NCBI GenBank assembly: GCA_010645155.1
Contig: JAAGOF010000081.1
Coordinates: forward strand, 74,002-138,001
Length of the DNA: 64,000 nucleotides
Direction: 5' to 3'
DNA from: Tigriopus japonicus
Taxonomy: Eukaryota > Arthropoda > Copepoda > Harpacticoida > Harpacticidae
The number at the start of each line of letters is the position of its first letter. Position 1 is the first letter of the stretch. Positions 33,670-45,241 of the stretch are shown here, piece by piece. Made by a program: the position numbers and the translations under genes. The notes under the pieces were generated by a model. The model was given only the letters and a program-made list of their open reading frames with translations. It made no database searches and was not told the DNA's origin.

Positions 33670-36600
33670 CTGAATAAATTTGGGCGAAGGGCATAACCGA
33701 TAGCAGGTATTATTGATCCGTAAAGATAAATTCCACCAATGGTTTTGCATTATTCAATAGAGGTTAATCTTTCACTTGTTCCCTCAAATCTTTGAATCCT
33801 CTCTTTTGAAGTGATAGTTCAAGGGGAAAAATTTCAGTCGTACAATTTTTGGTTCGAGGGTGAAATTCCCATAAATTGTATTGAATTTTATGAATCCTTG
33901 AAGAGTCTTATGTAGCAATGGAAAGAGTCGAAGAAGTGTGACCATGCCGACAAATTCCTGGGATTTCTGGAGGAAGATGTCAAAAAAATAGTGAAAAAAG
34001 TCAAGTTTCAATTTACGCCAGGCTCGCCCAAAATTGGATCACGAGAGAATCCTAGATTAAAAAATGGACAGAAAAAAACACGCTCACATTGAGCTTTCCA
34101 TTTTCTTCTTTAATCGATAGCCCCGCTCTTTGTCTTAGTTTTTAGCGCTAATTCCACAGACAACTTTCGTCCTTTCTTCATTTTTATTGATTTTCTAGAA
34201 GGGTGCAAGCTCGAAAATTGTCAAGTTGCTTTCAAAATTGGTCCACTTTGGGACACAAATTGTCTTTGCTTTCAGATCCAAAGACCACACGAAAGTTGTC
34301 CTAGTTAGATTGGGGCCTTTTGGAACACTCTCCGTATTTATGATTTCGATCACGGTCCTCTTTGGAACCAAAAGGTGTCTCTCAATTGTTCCCTAAAGAG
34401 CATTCTTTGCATTTCCTTTGAGAGTTAGCCAACAGCCATGAGCACGAGTGCTCCAATCATTGTTGTGTCCTATTTCCAGAATGTTTCGAGTTTCTACAGG
34501 CAAGAAACATGTTAAAACTACCCGCAGACATGCTAGTCAAACTTTTGTTTTGAAGACAGATGTCTTCCTCGGGACAGTTTTGATACCTGCTTCGATATTT
34601 GTCTCGACTGGTCATTTATTTTCTGTCAGTTTGAAGAAAAATGGGAGTTTCTTGAGACTGATTTAAGAATACCATTTTATTGGACTCGCGGTCTCCAAAA
34701 TGGCAACCCTGCTTATTTGTGTTTCCCTTCCTAAAGGTGCCGTTACACAACACGTTTTGTATCGAACTAAAGACGAACTTCGACATCACAGATGTACGAC
34801 CTCGCAACCTCTTGCAGGGACATCCGTACAAGCCAAAGAGCAAAAATATGACTTCAAAGTTTGTCTCGAAATTCGATGTAAAACTTGTCTTGTAACTGCA
34901 CCTTTAAAGACGTTTCAGACCCTGTACATCAAATAAAAAAGACTTTAGTAAGAAGTACGTATTCTAAAATCTTGTCTTCCATGGTTTGGCAACGATTCGT
35001 TTTAGTGTAATAGTGCATACTTTGTGCCGCCAAAGTTTCATGTTTTTGGAGACGAGGGTTGCAAATCTCGAGAGATCCTTTGGTGAGATCTGAGGCTTTG
35101 CCAAAACACACTGTCCTTTATCCTTGATTTATTCATACCATGATGAATAGGTAAACTTCCAAGAGAATCCCTCATGAGATAGCTTGGCTTAGTACTACAC
35201 AGACTTGGCTTGGCTGAAGTGGGTGAAAGCCTGCCATTTCTATGCAACGACACGCTATTTGTATGCCTGATTGATTACTCAATGGTAGAGTAGGGTTCCA
35301 AAACTAATGCATTCGCCGCTTCACTTCGAACTTGAGGTCGGAAAGCGGCCAGGTCTAATTCGTCCTACAAAGCATGTCTCTTTTTGAAGTTCCAAAAGAC
35401 TCTTTTAGGCAACAGCTGCCCTTTTTAGTTTGTTGACGTCAGAGTGCTTTTTGGGAGGTTGGGTGCGTAAAGTCTGATCATTGGTTTCTCAAGATCAGTA
35501 AGAAAAAGTGCTACCAACTTTTTGGCGCGAAAACTAACAAAAAGTAGAAGGTTGGGTCAACAAAGCATGTTTTTGTTGCAACCAGAGTGTAAATATCTTT
35601 TACTATCAACTGGCCACCTAACAATTATGTGTCAAAATCATTGAAAATATAATCTCAAATGTTGATTGGAAGCAATTCCATGTTAAGTCAAGCTGAATTG
35701 GCTAAATCATTTCAATAAAACTAGATTAAGGTCGCGCAACCTATCATGTTTTTCCAGTCATAATGAATAACAATAAATGCGTTCTTAAAAGAGCAAAGAA
35801 AAGCTAGAATGCAATGTGTTTATGTGAAATTCGAAGATAGTAACAAGTCTTGCATCTTCTTGCAAAGTTTAACTTTTCTTTTACGTTCTTTGGTCTTTAA
35901 CACCATCAAACTAAAAAAATGCAGAGCAAAAAGTCTCGAAGAGTCAAAACTTTGACTCTACATACTATTTTCCCTTTAAACAAGCCTTAATGAAGATTCA
36001 ATTTTTCTTTTAATCTTTTAGCAAGAGAATCGAGTTGATTTGAAAATTATTGGTTAAAGTTTAATTCATCAATCAAGGGCGTGGTTATTCTTGGGACGGT
36101 AACACGCAATTAAAAAGGCATGATGACTTTTCAAGTCCAAGAACGCAAATAAGCCTGAAGACCGGGGCCACTTTTGCCCTTTCACTGAGGCAATCAATCT
36201 AAAGGGGTCCTAAGGTCATGACTTCAGGTCCATTTTTGTTCGCTTTCTGACTGGACTTGATAGATTTTTTATGTTCAATCCTACTGACCCGGTGGTAGTC
36301 ATTGTTATCCATTGTAACAGATCTTGGATTAACTTGAATTATTGACCGGCTTTGGATAAAAACGTTCTCTCACGATGAAAACTGACGTCAATCGTTGGCC
36401 AGAATCTAAACGATGTTAATGACAATTTTGTACTGTATGAAACGTACCATTGGTCTATCAATTAAGCGACCGCATGGAATATTTGATCAAACATGCAATC
36501 AATCTCGTCCACGTACATTTTGACTTCCTGTCAGGTGGATTTAATCATGGCATCCACCAACTTCCTTTGGATTTAGTGTCAGAACTAAAAAAGTTATTTG

Positions 36601-39468
36601 AAGTGTGGAAATAACTGGTGAAAAAATGTCTGACCTTTTCAAACTAGACACATTGATTATCAATGAAAAGCCGAGAAATCTAATTGAATCATTCGCATTT
36701 TCGTTCACATGAATATGCTTTATGAACTCTGAATGCAGAGCTGATGTTCTCTCTTTTCGTTCAACCAAGAAGCACGGAAATCATGGAGTGGGAGGCTAGC
36801 AATGAGAATTATGATTTCCAGTAGAAACAGACCATTTGCGTTCTTCTGCTAATGAGACCTGGCTTGCATTGAGAAGAACACGTATTTCAAATTTCAGCCC
36901 AATCGAATGCTGGAGTGAAAAGTTATGCCTTCTCAAACTTATGTACTGAAGAGAGCATAGAATGAATGAACTCGCCCTTTTGTGGTAAAAGGATTACCAC
37001 AAAAGGGCGAGTTCATTCATTCTCGGTAGGATTTGCACTGAACTTTGAGTGAGCATAACTTTTGTCTCCGACGTTCGATTGAGCTGAAAATCAAAATACG
37101 TGTTCTTGTCAACATATGCAAGGTCTCATTTGCGGAAGAACGTAATTGAATTGTTCTTACTGGAAATCATTATTCTCATTGCCAGCCTCCCACTCCATGA
37201 TTCCAGTGCTTCTTGGTTCAACTTAGTGCACTTGTTCAGCCTAGCGCCCTGCTATGTAAATAGAGTACAGTCATAAACAACACCATCTACTGTTGTTTGT
37301 CTTTGTTTATTTGGCTAACATAGTTTCTTTCTGGACTACCTTTAATGCAATACGATTACTCATAATTTGATACAACATCCTGGCCGTCCTATTTTGGGAA
37401 TCAGTTGTGTTAGGAATTAAGTCAGACTTATTTCTTGCAGATTTCTTAATTGTAACGCGCCCAAAGTTGTCCACTAGAAGGGATTGCCTACAACAGGGGT
37501 CGGCAACACAGACCATATAATAGCTAGACCTCGCTTTGTGCGAGAAAAAGGTGGACAACTTTGCTTCATCAGCTGGTACATAACACTACACACTAAAATG
37601 GTGGGAATTTCGAACTTTTCAAAATTTTGCCAGCGTAGCCAAATCCTGAACAAACTCAACGTACCGTACGTACTTTGTTCTCGACGCGAGCGAGTGTCAT
37701 TACTTCTGAGCACGTGGTCGCCCTGAGATTTCGAAGCTAGCGCAGTTGGGCCAAGTGGTGTCACTGTTCTCTCGCCGACGGAACGGGCGAACTAGTCATT
37801 ATATGATCTGTGGTCGGCAACCACTTTTGGGTCAAGGCCCACCAAATTAATAATCAAAGAGCTCTGGGCCCACTATTTTGGACATTCCTCATAGCTCCTA
37901 GACCCACCAAAGACCACTCTTGGGCCAAAATGTGGGCTGCGGCCCACGGGTTTCTTTCCCCTAGCCCATAAGTTTGCTCAAGGACGGCTGAAAAATTAAG
38001 ATGTCCTTGGTTATTCTGCAATAAAGTGCTTCATCATGAAGCTCATAGAGGACACTTTCTTTTGCCTTGATTACCACACAATATGCTGATTGTTTGTTAC
38101 AAAATATGCAAGCCAAACTAAAATGAATGAAATAGATTGTGCTCTTTATGCCTCTTCTTTATTATGAAGGGGCACTAGTTTTTCCAAATTTCATTGTAGT
38201 GTCAAGAGCGCAACCATAAACAACGCCATCTACTTGTTTGCTGTTGTTCACTACCTGATGTCAATATGGCCAGAAATTAGCAAGCCAAAAAATATGCAAA
38301 ATAGATGACGTTGTTTAAGATTGCATACTTTATTTATAGAGCCCTAGTTTTACCCACTGTGCATCCTTATCCTTTCAATTAGCTGCGCGATCATGTACCA
38401 AAAGCTCTCTACTTTTCAACTTTCAAGTCTTTACTCTTCCTTTGTGCAAACTTCTACGAAATGAGAGGCCTTACACAATAGGAAAAGCAAGTTTGAACTT
38501 GAAAGTAAAGACCCTATGGAAGAAAGATTGATCCTAACACTAATTTTTCTTACACCAACAACTCAAAATTGACATTTTGCCTGGCCTTAATGAGAAGGAA
38601 TATGATTTATTCAAATCATTCATTAGTGTTCAATTACAGCACAACGGGATTTTAAATGACAAAAGTTTTGCGAGAAACAAAAGCATTTTGACTAAATTTA
38701 TTTCGGATTTGTTAGAACTACATTTCGCACCGCTAAACATATTTTAAGTTAAACGAACTTTAGCGCCTCGAAACAAAATTTAAGTGAGTTTGGCACCAAC
38801 AATCAATAGTTTGTCATATTCGAGGAAATTTGTAATTTTAAGAAAAGTTTTTTTGTCGGCCAAAGTTTTCTCACATGCGATCATGTCGTTTTTCGAAATA
38901 GGTGCCATTTTGAGACCATTTTTTGCCATGTTGCAAACCCAAGCCATCGGTTACAGTTTTCTCTTCAAAGAGTAGACAAATGAAAAAAATGTCAGCTTCT
39001 CCTTAGAAGTAATTTTACCACTTCATCACTTGTTTATCTTTTAATAAGTGTCTCTACTGGCGAAAATCAGGATACCCAGCTCTACTTTGAGTAGAGTCCG
39101 CAACACAAAAGTACTCTTTTTCAAGAGTGTGTGAATAAAAAGCATGGAAAAGCTTTACAAAGGGGCTTCATCCTAGTTTTCTCTCACCCCTTGGCCATCA
39201 ATAAATCATCTAGTTTTTCTCTCGTCAAACTCGGCTGATTTCTCAGACGACAAGATTCGAGTCTTGACCTCACAAATCCGGAGGACCTTTCGTCAAAGTT
39301 GGATCCCTGAAGCCAAAGCAATGTCAAACTTGGCGGGGCTTCAAGGACATCCAAATTTGCGACATAGAAATGAGGAACCTCATTCGGAAATGGATCGTCT
39401 GTCATGAACTCGGGACGGGGTGCCAAACCCCCAGACCTCGAGTGACATCTTCCTCGGAACGGATTCAT
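33551..39468 (-). CDS. Unrecognised three-exon gene, about 175 residues
   Basis: Exons 39188-39468, 35139-35266 and 33551-33669 join with matching phases (2, then 1) and end at a TAG at 33551-33553. The first exon opens with an ATG at 39466-39468 (AAAAATGAAT context) and an in-frame TGA seven codons upstream. Landmarks are PEFMTDDPFPNEVPHFYV, LTREKLDDLLMAKG, then a Ser/Arg-rich middle (HRNGRLSPTSAKPSLC), and a charged end, LFLINEDLLNSAIESYMMYAK. No signal peptide, membrane span or known fold is visible. It could instead be the 3' part of the gene whose exons lie at 39.6-42.4 kb. Its introns hold the 171-bp TA-flanked MITE, a 452-bp palindromic MITE and nested hAT elements. Confidence 0.6.
34734..34904. 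mobile_element. TA-flanked MITE with AAGGTGC ends, 171 bp
   Basis: The left end AAGGTGCCGTTACA and right end TGTAACTGCACCTT are inverted repeats, with TA on both sides (34732-34733, 34905-34906). It is related to the larger element at 62799-63665 and to a degenerate copy near 53156-53400. No coding content. Mariner-like by its TA target; the true superfamily is not known. Confidence 0.75.
35139..35266 (-). CDS. Unrecognised gene, exon 2
   Basis: The acceptor GTAATCAATCAG ends at 35267. One base completes a Gly codon, then come 42 codons rich in Ser, Pro and basic residues. The donor CATG|GTATGA is moderately good. Confidence 0.6.
36765..37216. mobile_element. Palindromic MITE copy 2, 452 bp
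   Basis: Same length and near-identical sequence to 25137-25588. The ends are CCAAGAAGCACGG and CAGTGCTTCTTGG. Flanking 5-bp direct repeats TTCAA are at 36760-36764 and 37217-37221. The central hairpin around 36980-37020 is perfect over more than 30 bases per arm. Confidence 0.9.
37494..37963. mobile_element. hAT-like element (outer), interrupted by another
   Basis: With the insert removed, the left end reads CAGGGGTCGGCAACCACTT. The right side contains GTGGGCTGCGGCCCAC and closes near CCCCTA. Degenerate 8-bp flanks GCCTACAA (37486-37493) and GCCCATAA (37964-37971) agree at six positions. Its right half is homologous to that of the element at 46156-46766. Confidence 0.7.
37507..37812. mobile_element. 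hAT-like MITE nested in the outer element, 306 bp
   Basis: The ends CACAGACCATATAAT and ATTATATGATCTGTG are inverted with one mismatch. The 8-bp target duplication GTCGGCAA (37499-37506 and 37813-37820) was made from the terminal sequence of the outer hAT, 5 bases inside its end. The unrelated interior is moderately GC-rich with a short frame of no known kind. Confidence 0.9.
38205..38330. repeat. Small imperfect inverted repeat
   Basis: CAACCATAAACAACGCCATCTA at 38211-38232 and its imperfect reverse complement at 38301-38325 enclose about 70 bases. A direct relative of the left arm (CATAAACAACACCATCTACT) lies at 37273-37292. Probably a short decayed element. Confidence 0.45.
39188..39468 (-). 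CDS. Unrecognised gene, exon 1
   Basis: Open for 93 codons and two bases, to the strong donor AAGG|GTGAGA. The unspliced frame reaches TGA within the donor itself, which supports splicing. The peptide runs from MNPFRGRCHSRSGG to LDDLLMAK. Confidence 0.6.
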
Positions 39469-39590
39469 TTTTCCACGTAGTACATGATGTCATTAAAACC
39501 GGGCCAAGGTTGGTGATGTTTTCGTCTCTACAAGCGTGCGTACATATTTCGGATAGGGATTTCTAGTTCCTATTGTAGGTGGTATTTGGG

Positions 39591-39904
39591 CTAACGAGCC
39601 ATTTCCATCTCCAAGACTGCCAAAGTTTGATGGATTTTGAAAATCGTGGCCCTGAAAGATGCTAGGATAAACTCCATTATCTCGTGGGAACCGGCACAGA
39701 CATTTTTGATGGAGTGAATGCTGGCCTCAAGGTGGCTCGTTAAATTTGGCAAATTGACATGTTTTGGGAGGTTTTGAACGTTGTTAATAATTTCATCAAT
39801 ATTGCTCATATGTCCTTTAAGTCTGTACAATATGTCATGGCCTCTCGTCGAAGGATGAGGGAGACAAAGACCCGAAATTCCGGCCGAGAAAAAGTCTTTC
39901 ATGA
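39591..39904 (-). CDS. Candidate terminal exon, helical protein, function unknown
   Basis: The acceptor TTTTATCTTCAG ends at 39905. Two bases and 103 codons follow, to TAG at 39591-39593. The peptide starts MKDFFSAGISGLCLPHPSTR and continues with regular hydrophobic spacing, suggesting helices (IDEIINNVQNLPKHVNLPNL, EASIHSIKNVC, IFKIHQTLAVLEMEMAR). I see no strong internal donor, so it probably ends a gene. The phase fits the donor at 41423. The next gene model begins 120 bases further on. Confidence 0.5.
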
Positions 39905-41422
39905 CTGAAGATAAAAAAGAAGAATGAGATCTTCATTGATAGAACAGGGCTCTCCAAAAGTATTAGTGAGCTTCAAAATTCAAGATACATCAAGATGTTC
40001 AAAGCGATTTTTTTGGAGGATGGTTACATGATAGAATAAAAAACCAAAATAAAAAAAGACTCGTGTGGCCTATCTTATAACTATATTCTTTAAAAGGTAA
40101 ATCTGCTTCAGTTATTTCACCTGAATTAATAAGTGTCCTGTTGTTTTGAACCTGGAAAGAAATCTTTAAAACTGCATTTTTTTCTTGTAAGCACAATTCA
40201 GAAGCTATATTTAGGAATTGAATTTCCATACCTGAAAAGATTCTTTTCGGATTTGAATGTCATCTTTCTATTAAATACATAGGCTTGACTTTCCATCAAA
40301 ACAGAGCTTTTACTTAGTTCTCCCAAAACTGTAAAAAACTTGTTATATTATTTTATCACATTCAACTTGATAATGAAAAATGTTGATTAACGTTTAAGAG
40401 TTGAATAAATTTGTTCACTCAACTTCAATTTATTGTGAGATCAAATTTAAAAGCAATGAACATCTGACCGTTATTTCCAAGATTTCCCTTTCAAATTTCA
40501 ATCCCTTGAGTTGATATTATTAAATCTTCAAAAAACACAAATCTTGTATTGCTTAAAAATAAATTCACTGACCATCAGAACATATTGCGCACCCTGTGTA
40601 CGCTCAGAAAGAAGTGAAGTCGAAGAAGCGCTTTAAGCGAAACCTGCCTGCTAGCTTAAGGATCGTTTAAATAGCATCAATCACTTTGGTGGGTGGATGG
40701 ATCTTTTCTTGGGGTACAGAGTTTGGGAGTATATCACTCTTTATTTGGCTGCTAACCAATTGGAGCGGAAGTGGGGCACGACAGAGGAAGAAGAATGACG
40801 AAAAATTCAACGTGGAACACTGTTCCAACTCAATCTAGTTTTTGATCGATTTTATGTTCCTTTACAAGAGTGTAAATCTTGTGGGGTTGAAAAGACTTTA
40901 CTTAAGAGAGATGACGAGCTTCCATAGAAGAGACGGGAATAATAAGTTATAAAGAAAAAAGGTTCTGGGAAAGCCTGGCCGTGAAAAAGTTTCATGCATC
41001 TTGCAAGTTCTTGGAATATTCGGTAATATTAATTGCTCTCGAGCGTTTATCAAGGGTGTTCTTGACATCAATGAATGAGATGTTAAGCTCGAGTATTTTT
41101 CCCTTGGCTGGAAAAGCAGACCTTCATTTTGTGTCTTTCTTACCTTAAGGCGTCTCTAAGTGAATGACAAACTTCCTTCTAAAGTGGTATTCGCATAGAA
41201 AAGACAGTCATTGACATTAGTAGTCTCTGAATATGGATCCAAGTTCTAGATTATCAACCACCAGAACAATGCATGACAGTGATACTGAGATCTTTGCTTT
41301 TATGATAAAAATACCCCGCATACCTTTTCCTTTTTGTCATCACAAGGAATCAAAACCCTTTCAGTGTAATAATAAATCACTATCAGATATGCCAGTATTG
41401 TAAAACTAGATTTTTTTTCCAC

Positions 41423-41501
41423 CAAGACTTTGTTTCTGTGATAGATTTGCAAGAATTTCCTTCTCATTTCTGGGATCTGGATGCTTGTAATCAGTAAGAC
41501 C
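41423..41501 (-). CDS. Candidate exon, unknown gene
   Basis: The acceptor ATCATTTTCACAG ends at 41502. The frame reads GLTDYKHPDPRNEKEILANL and continues to CTTG|GTGGAA at 41423, a weak donor. Unspliced it stops at 41406-41408. The phase at the 5' side (0) fits the exon at 41729-41777. A second frame across 41300-41635 (111 codons) is also open and hydrophobic, so the choice is tentative. Confidence 0.4.
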
Positions 41502-41728
41502 CTGTGAAAATGATTAATAATGAGGGAACCTTTTTCCCTTTTTTGAGGACTCATCACTCTTCTACCCACCAATATAAGGGCATTAGACACGTACATAGAA
41601 AGATCATTTAATAACCACAGGAGAGCACTTTTCACCCAGAAAGAAATATCTATCTATCCTCGAAGGACTCTCATAGACTTAAGTTCCCCCTTTCACGACA
41701 CAAAGAGCAAGAAAGAAGAAATAATTAC

Positions 41729-41777
41729 CTTCAGAATGTATGTGTTATCACGATGAAGCACTTGGCGTCCTGAAGGT
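41729..41777 (-). CDS. Candidate 49-bp exon, unknown gene
   Basis: The strong acceptor GATTTTTTTCAG ends at 41778 and the donor CTGAAG|GTAATT is at 41729. The frame that fits the neighbours reads PSGRQVLHRDNTYILK. Confidence 0.45.
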
Positions 41778-41865
41778 CTGAAAAAAATCCTGCACTAATC
41801 AATCTTGCACTGAGTTTTTTTTTCTTCCTGGAATGTGTTTTTGTCTTCTCCCCCTGGGTTATCTC

Positions 41866-42231
41866 ATGATGGAAGACGACAAGACCACCTGGGGCTTAAA
41901 GAAGGCCATCATCTCCATTCTGAATCGGACAAGAACGATGATAATCCAGGATCTCTTCAAGACTGCCATGTTCACGGGCGACAAGCTCTGATTTGGTCAG
42001 GTGAATCAGGCCTTGATCATGAAGGCCAAGTCGCCCAGTCCAGTTGTCTGTGGTATTGGGACTGCTGGTCTTCGGTCTTGGTTCACAGACAAGGCCAGGT
42101 CAGAACGAAGCGTGGATCTTGTCGACCGAGAGTGGGCCTTCAAAAGGCCCATGAACTTCAGTGAAAGTGAACGGAGACGAGAGAGCGTTGGAGTGAGAGC
42201 GAGCAAAGGCCGGATTGGACGCAACCTTTAA
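41866..42231 (+). pseudogene. Plus-strand coding-like relic with one in-frame stop
   Basis: From ATG at 41866 the frame reads protein-like sequence (TTWGLKKAIISILNRTRTMI, DLFKTAMFTGDKL), then a TGA at 41989-41991. It continues in frame with FGQVNQALIMKAKSPSPVVC and WFTDKARSERSVDLVDREWA to a TAA at 42229-42231. A single TGG-to-TGA or TGC-to-TGA change would explain the stop. No family recognised. It lies opposite an intron of the minus-strand exon series, so a retrocopy or decayed nested gene is possible. Confidence 0.4.
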
Positions 42232-42323
42232 AGGACATGAAAGGCGAAAGACTCAAATAGAATGAACCAGGTTCACCTGGGGAAAAAAGGAAGAAGGAGA
42301 GAGAGAAATGGAGAAGCGATTAC

Positions 42324-42396
42324 CTGCCGGATGGATGGAAGTCTCTTGGGAGGTCACTGGTAACGATTTCGCAATGGCTAGGAACAAAGGGGGGGT
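42324..42396 (-). CDS. Candidate 73-bp exon, unknown gene
   Basis: The acceptor GTGTTTCCTGCAG ends at 42397 and the donor GGCAG|GTAATC is at 42324. Two frames are open. The one ending PRDFHPSG in phase 2 connects to 41777; the other reads LFLAIAKSLPVTSQETS. A run of seven C near the acceptor makes the frame sensitive to sequencing error. Confidence 0.4.
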
Positions 42397-45233
42397 CTGC
42401 AGGAAACACTTGCGTTGATTTTGGAAAGTCGATGATGAGTTTGAGATCGAACTTGGATCGCCATGTCCAGGTCTTTGTTAGAAAGTCTTGGTCGATTTTC
42501 TAGACTTGGAAAGAGATCATTTCATATTCCATTTGATAGTATGAAATGCGCATTTCTCTTACTTGAGTCATCTCCATGATGCACTGTGACACATAAATCT
42601 TTGCCGCCTCAGAAACAAGACAAAATCTTACATGTCTTTGCTATTCCAAAATTGAAGAACAAAGTCTATAAATTGCTTTTGTTGTTTATCTTTCAATCAG
42701 CTACTTTTAGCTTCTACACTTTAACATACGAGTGATCAAAAGTGCCAAAGTAACTTGATCCCCTCGGCTAGTTTCTGACCATATTTGGCATGTCTGTGAT
42801 CCCAGATTGTTTTCAAAAAAGTATGGTTCAAGAGCTGTATTGATATCTTTTTTTTCGAAATGATACCCAAATCAGTTGCTTAATATATGGAGGTTGTCTG
42901 TGAGCATGATTAAAGCTGGATCAATTGAATGCAAGATAAGTTAGAGTTGCAGTAACTAGCTTTGAAATGGAAGACGTTTCATTTTGGCGTGGAGAAGGAA
43001 GGTAATGGTTCCAGAACAGATTGGATGGCTTCATAAACTAATAGAAGAGTGTCTCAAATTTTAACAGAACCAAGAGATATCGACCTGGACCCTGATAATG
43101 GCAGTGTTTAACAAAATTACATACTTGGTGCAAATGTCTTCTAACGGTCCCAAAAGCCTAAATTGCATCCAGACAACCGAAAACCTCCCTTGGATTTTCC
43201 CAACTCTCATACGAACTGACTCCAACAGATTTTGCATCAAGTTATAAAACTTGATTTGTTCTTTTGACGATCATTGAACCATCATAAAAATTTGAATTCA
43301 CTGAATCCAAGTATAAAGGGGCAATTATATATCGTCCTTTGGGTACTTCTCAAATCATGCACTCATCAAATTTTACCAAAATAGAGCCTAAAAGAATCAA
43401 TTCATTCTGATGTTTTCCTATATGCTGACAAAAATGTGTAAATTATAAAAGTAGTTTATAAATGACTGATAAACATATCTAATTTTGTGAACCTTCTTCG
43501 TTTGCAATTAGTAAGGCAAAAAAATGATTTTATGATGGATGCCAACAGGCAAAGATTTAGGTGTCATACTGTACATGCGAAAAAGATAAACGTGTAGCAA
43601 ACCTTAGTTTTAAAATAGAAATCACTGGAGTACATAACCCATTGAATTGCAATAAAACAATCCAAAGTAGAGCATTTCATAATGGTATCGTGAACGCTAC
43701 GAGTCGTTTTTTCCAAAAAAATAAATGTATTTGAGTCTGTTACTAAACATACAGTCAACACTATTTGATTTGTAGAAGATGTATTCATAAAGCTAATTAG
43801 ACCTTCAAGCTGAAATGCCGACATTTTGAACATTAGAATGCTAAAATTATTACCTTGAATGAGAAAATAGGGTCTCAAAATTGCTTAAAACTGATTGTTT
43901 ATAAAAAGTTTCCTCCTGAAATGGAAACATACTTTCCAACGTACAAACATTATTTCCTTCATTTGACACAAAGAAGTTTTCAGTAAATAAATCCTTTTCG
44001 TTTCATTTCAACTTCCGAAATTTTGGCTTCAAAAACCCTCGATTAAAGAGGCAAAATAGAAAAAAATGAAGCGTGTAATTTCATTTGCAACTTTTTTCAG
44101 TTGATAGCATGACATGATGAGTGTGAGGAGCCAATGACGTCATAGACCGTTCTTAATAGATAGGAAAACAAAGCATTGCGTGCCTAAAGCCGAGTTTCTA
44201 ATCCAATAGAATATCATTTTCCAACGAGAAGAAGCCAAATAGTGCAGTGTTTTTAAGAACATTAGAGACAATACAAGGTGTACACCACTTGACCAGGAAA
44301 ATGTTCCAATTTGGTTTGGACCCACGTAGCTACACTTTGTCGATAAACAATGATGATTAAGGGGATACCTTGTGGTATAAATCGAATTACCAACAAGCGG
44401 AAGGTTCGCTTACGACATTGATCCCCCTCATTGGAAAAACGCATCCCACGTGCTTTCATTATCATTTCTTGCAATCGACCAATTGGTTCCACACCTACCT
44501 ACAAACTGTACAAGCTTCTTGTTTGCTCGACCATCACATTAAAATACGGCCAAGCTGTCAAGCCAAAAAGCTAATATGTAAATTGAACGTCCAAATCCAT
44601 TTAATGCGATTTGTGGATCAATATGTTTTTGGTTTTAAGCCAACGAGGTTTGACATGAATCAGTTTAAAGAACGTGAGATTTCCGTTGTTTTGGGAGTTG
44701 AAACGGGTTTTCACAACTAGAGATGAAAGAAAATGCAAAACGTCAAATTTGTATTTTGGCACTTTTTTGCACTTTCCAAGATAAAATTTATGTTTTTCAA
44801 ATTTTGACTCCCCGCTTTTGAATTACAATGTTTTGGTCATTTGTGTTCATTTTTTTTCACTTTTCATATCTTTAATAATATTTTAAGGCGTTTTAGTAGC
44901 AATGTTGAACATTTTTCCAACATTGTGGTTTATTTTTTACAATCTTTTTATTCAAAATTTATTTTCTCCTGTAGCTGCCACCAATAGTGTTTTAAACTAA
45001 TGGATCTTCATTTTATCCTCAAGCAAGATGAAAACCACAAAATAATCCTCTTTTGAAAAATCACCATTGGCTATATTTTTGGGGTAAACTTTTGAATCAC
45101 TATTGTCTTAGCAAATAATAACATTTTTGTTTCTTAAAACAAGCCCTTCAAATTGTGGGCAGGGAACGCCTTTACAAATAATTTGCAATGGTACCAATAA
45201 ACTACTTGATAGTGAAAAAATGCTTTCCAAATC
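42397..45233. other. No gene seen
   Basis: AT-rich. Frames at 43564-43878 (minus) and 44370-44720 (plus) exceed 100 codons but have no motifs, start context or splice support. The 5' exons of the unknown minus-strand gene could be here but I could not identify them. Confidence 0.4.
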
Positions 45234-45241
45234 ATGATCAT

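Noticed and set aside
43564..44720. Two frames over 100 codons
   Set aside because: AT-rich, no motifs, no splice or start context; expected by chance in sequence of this composition.
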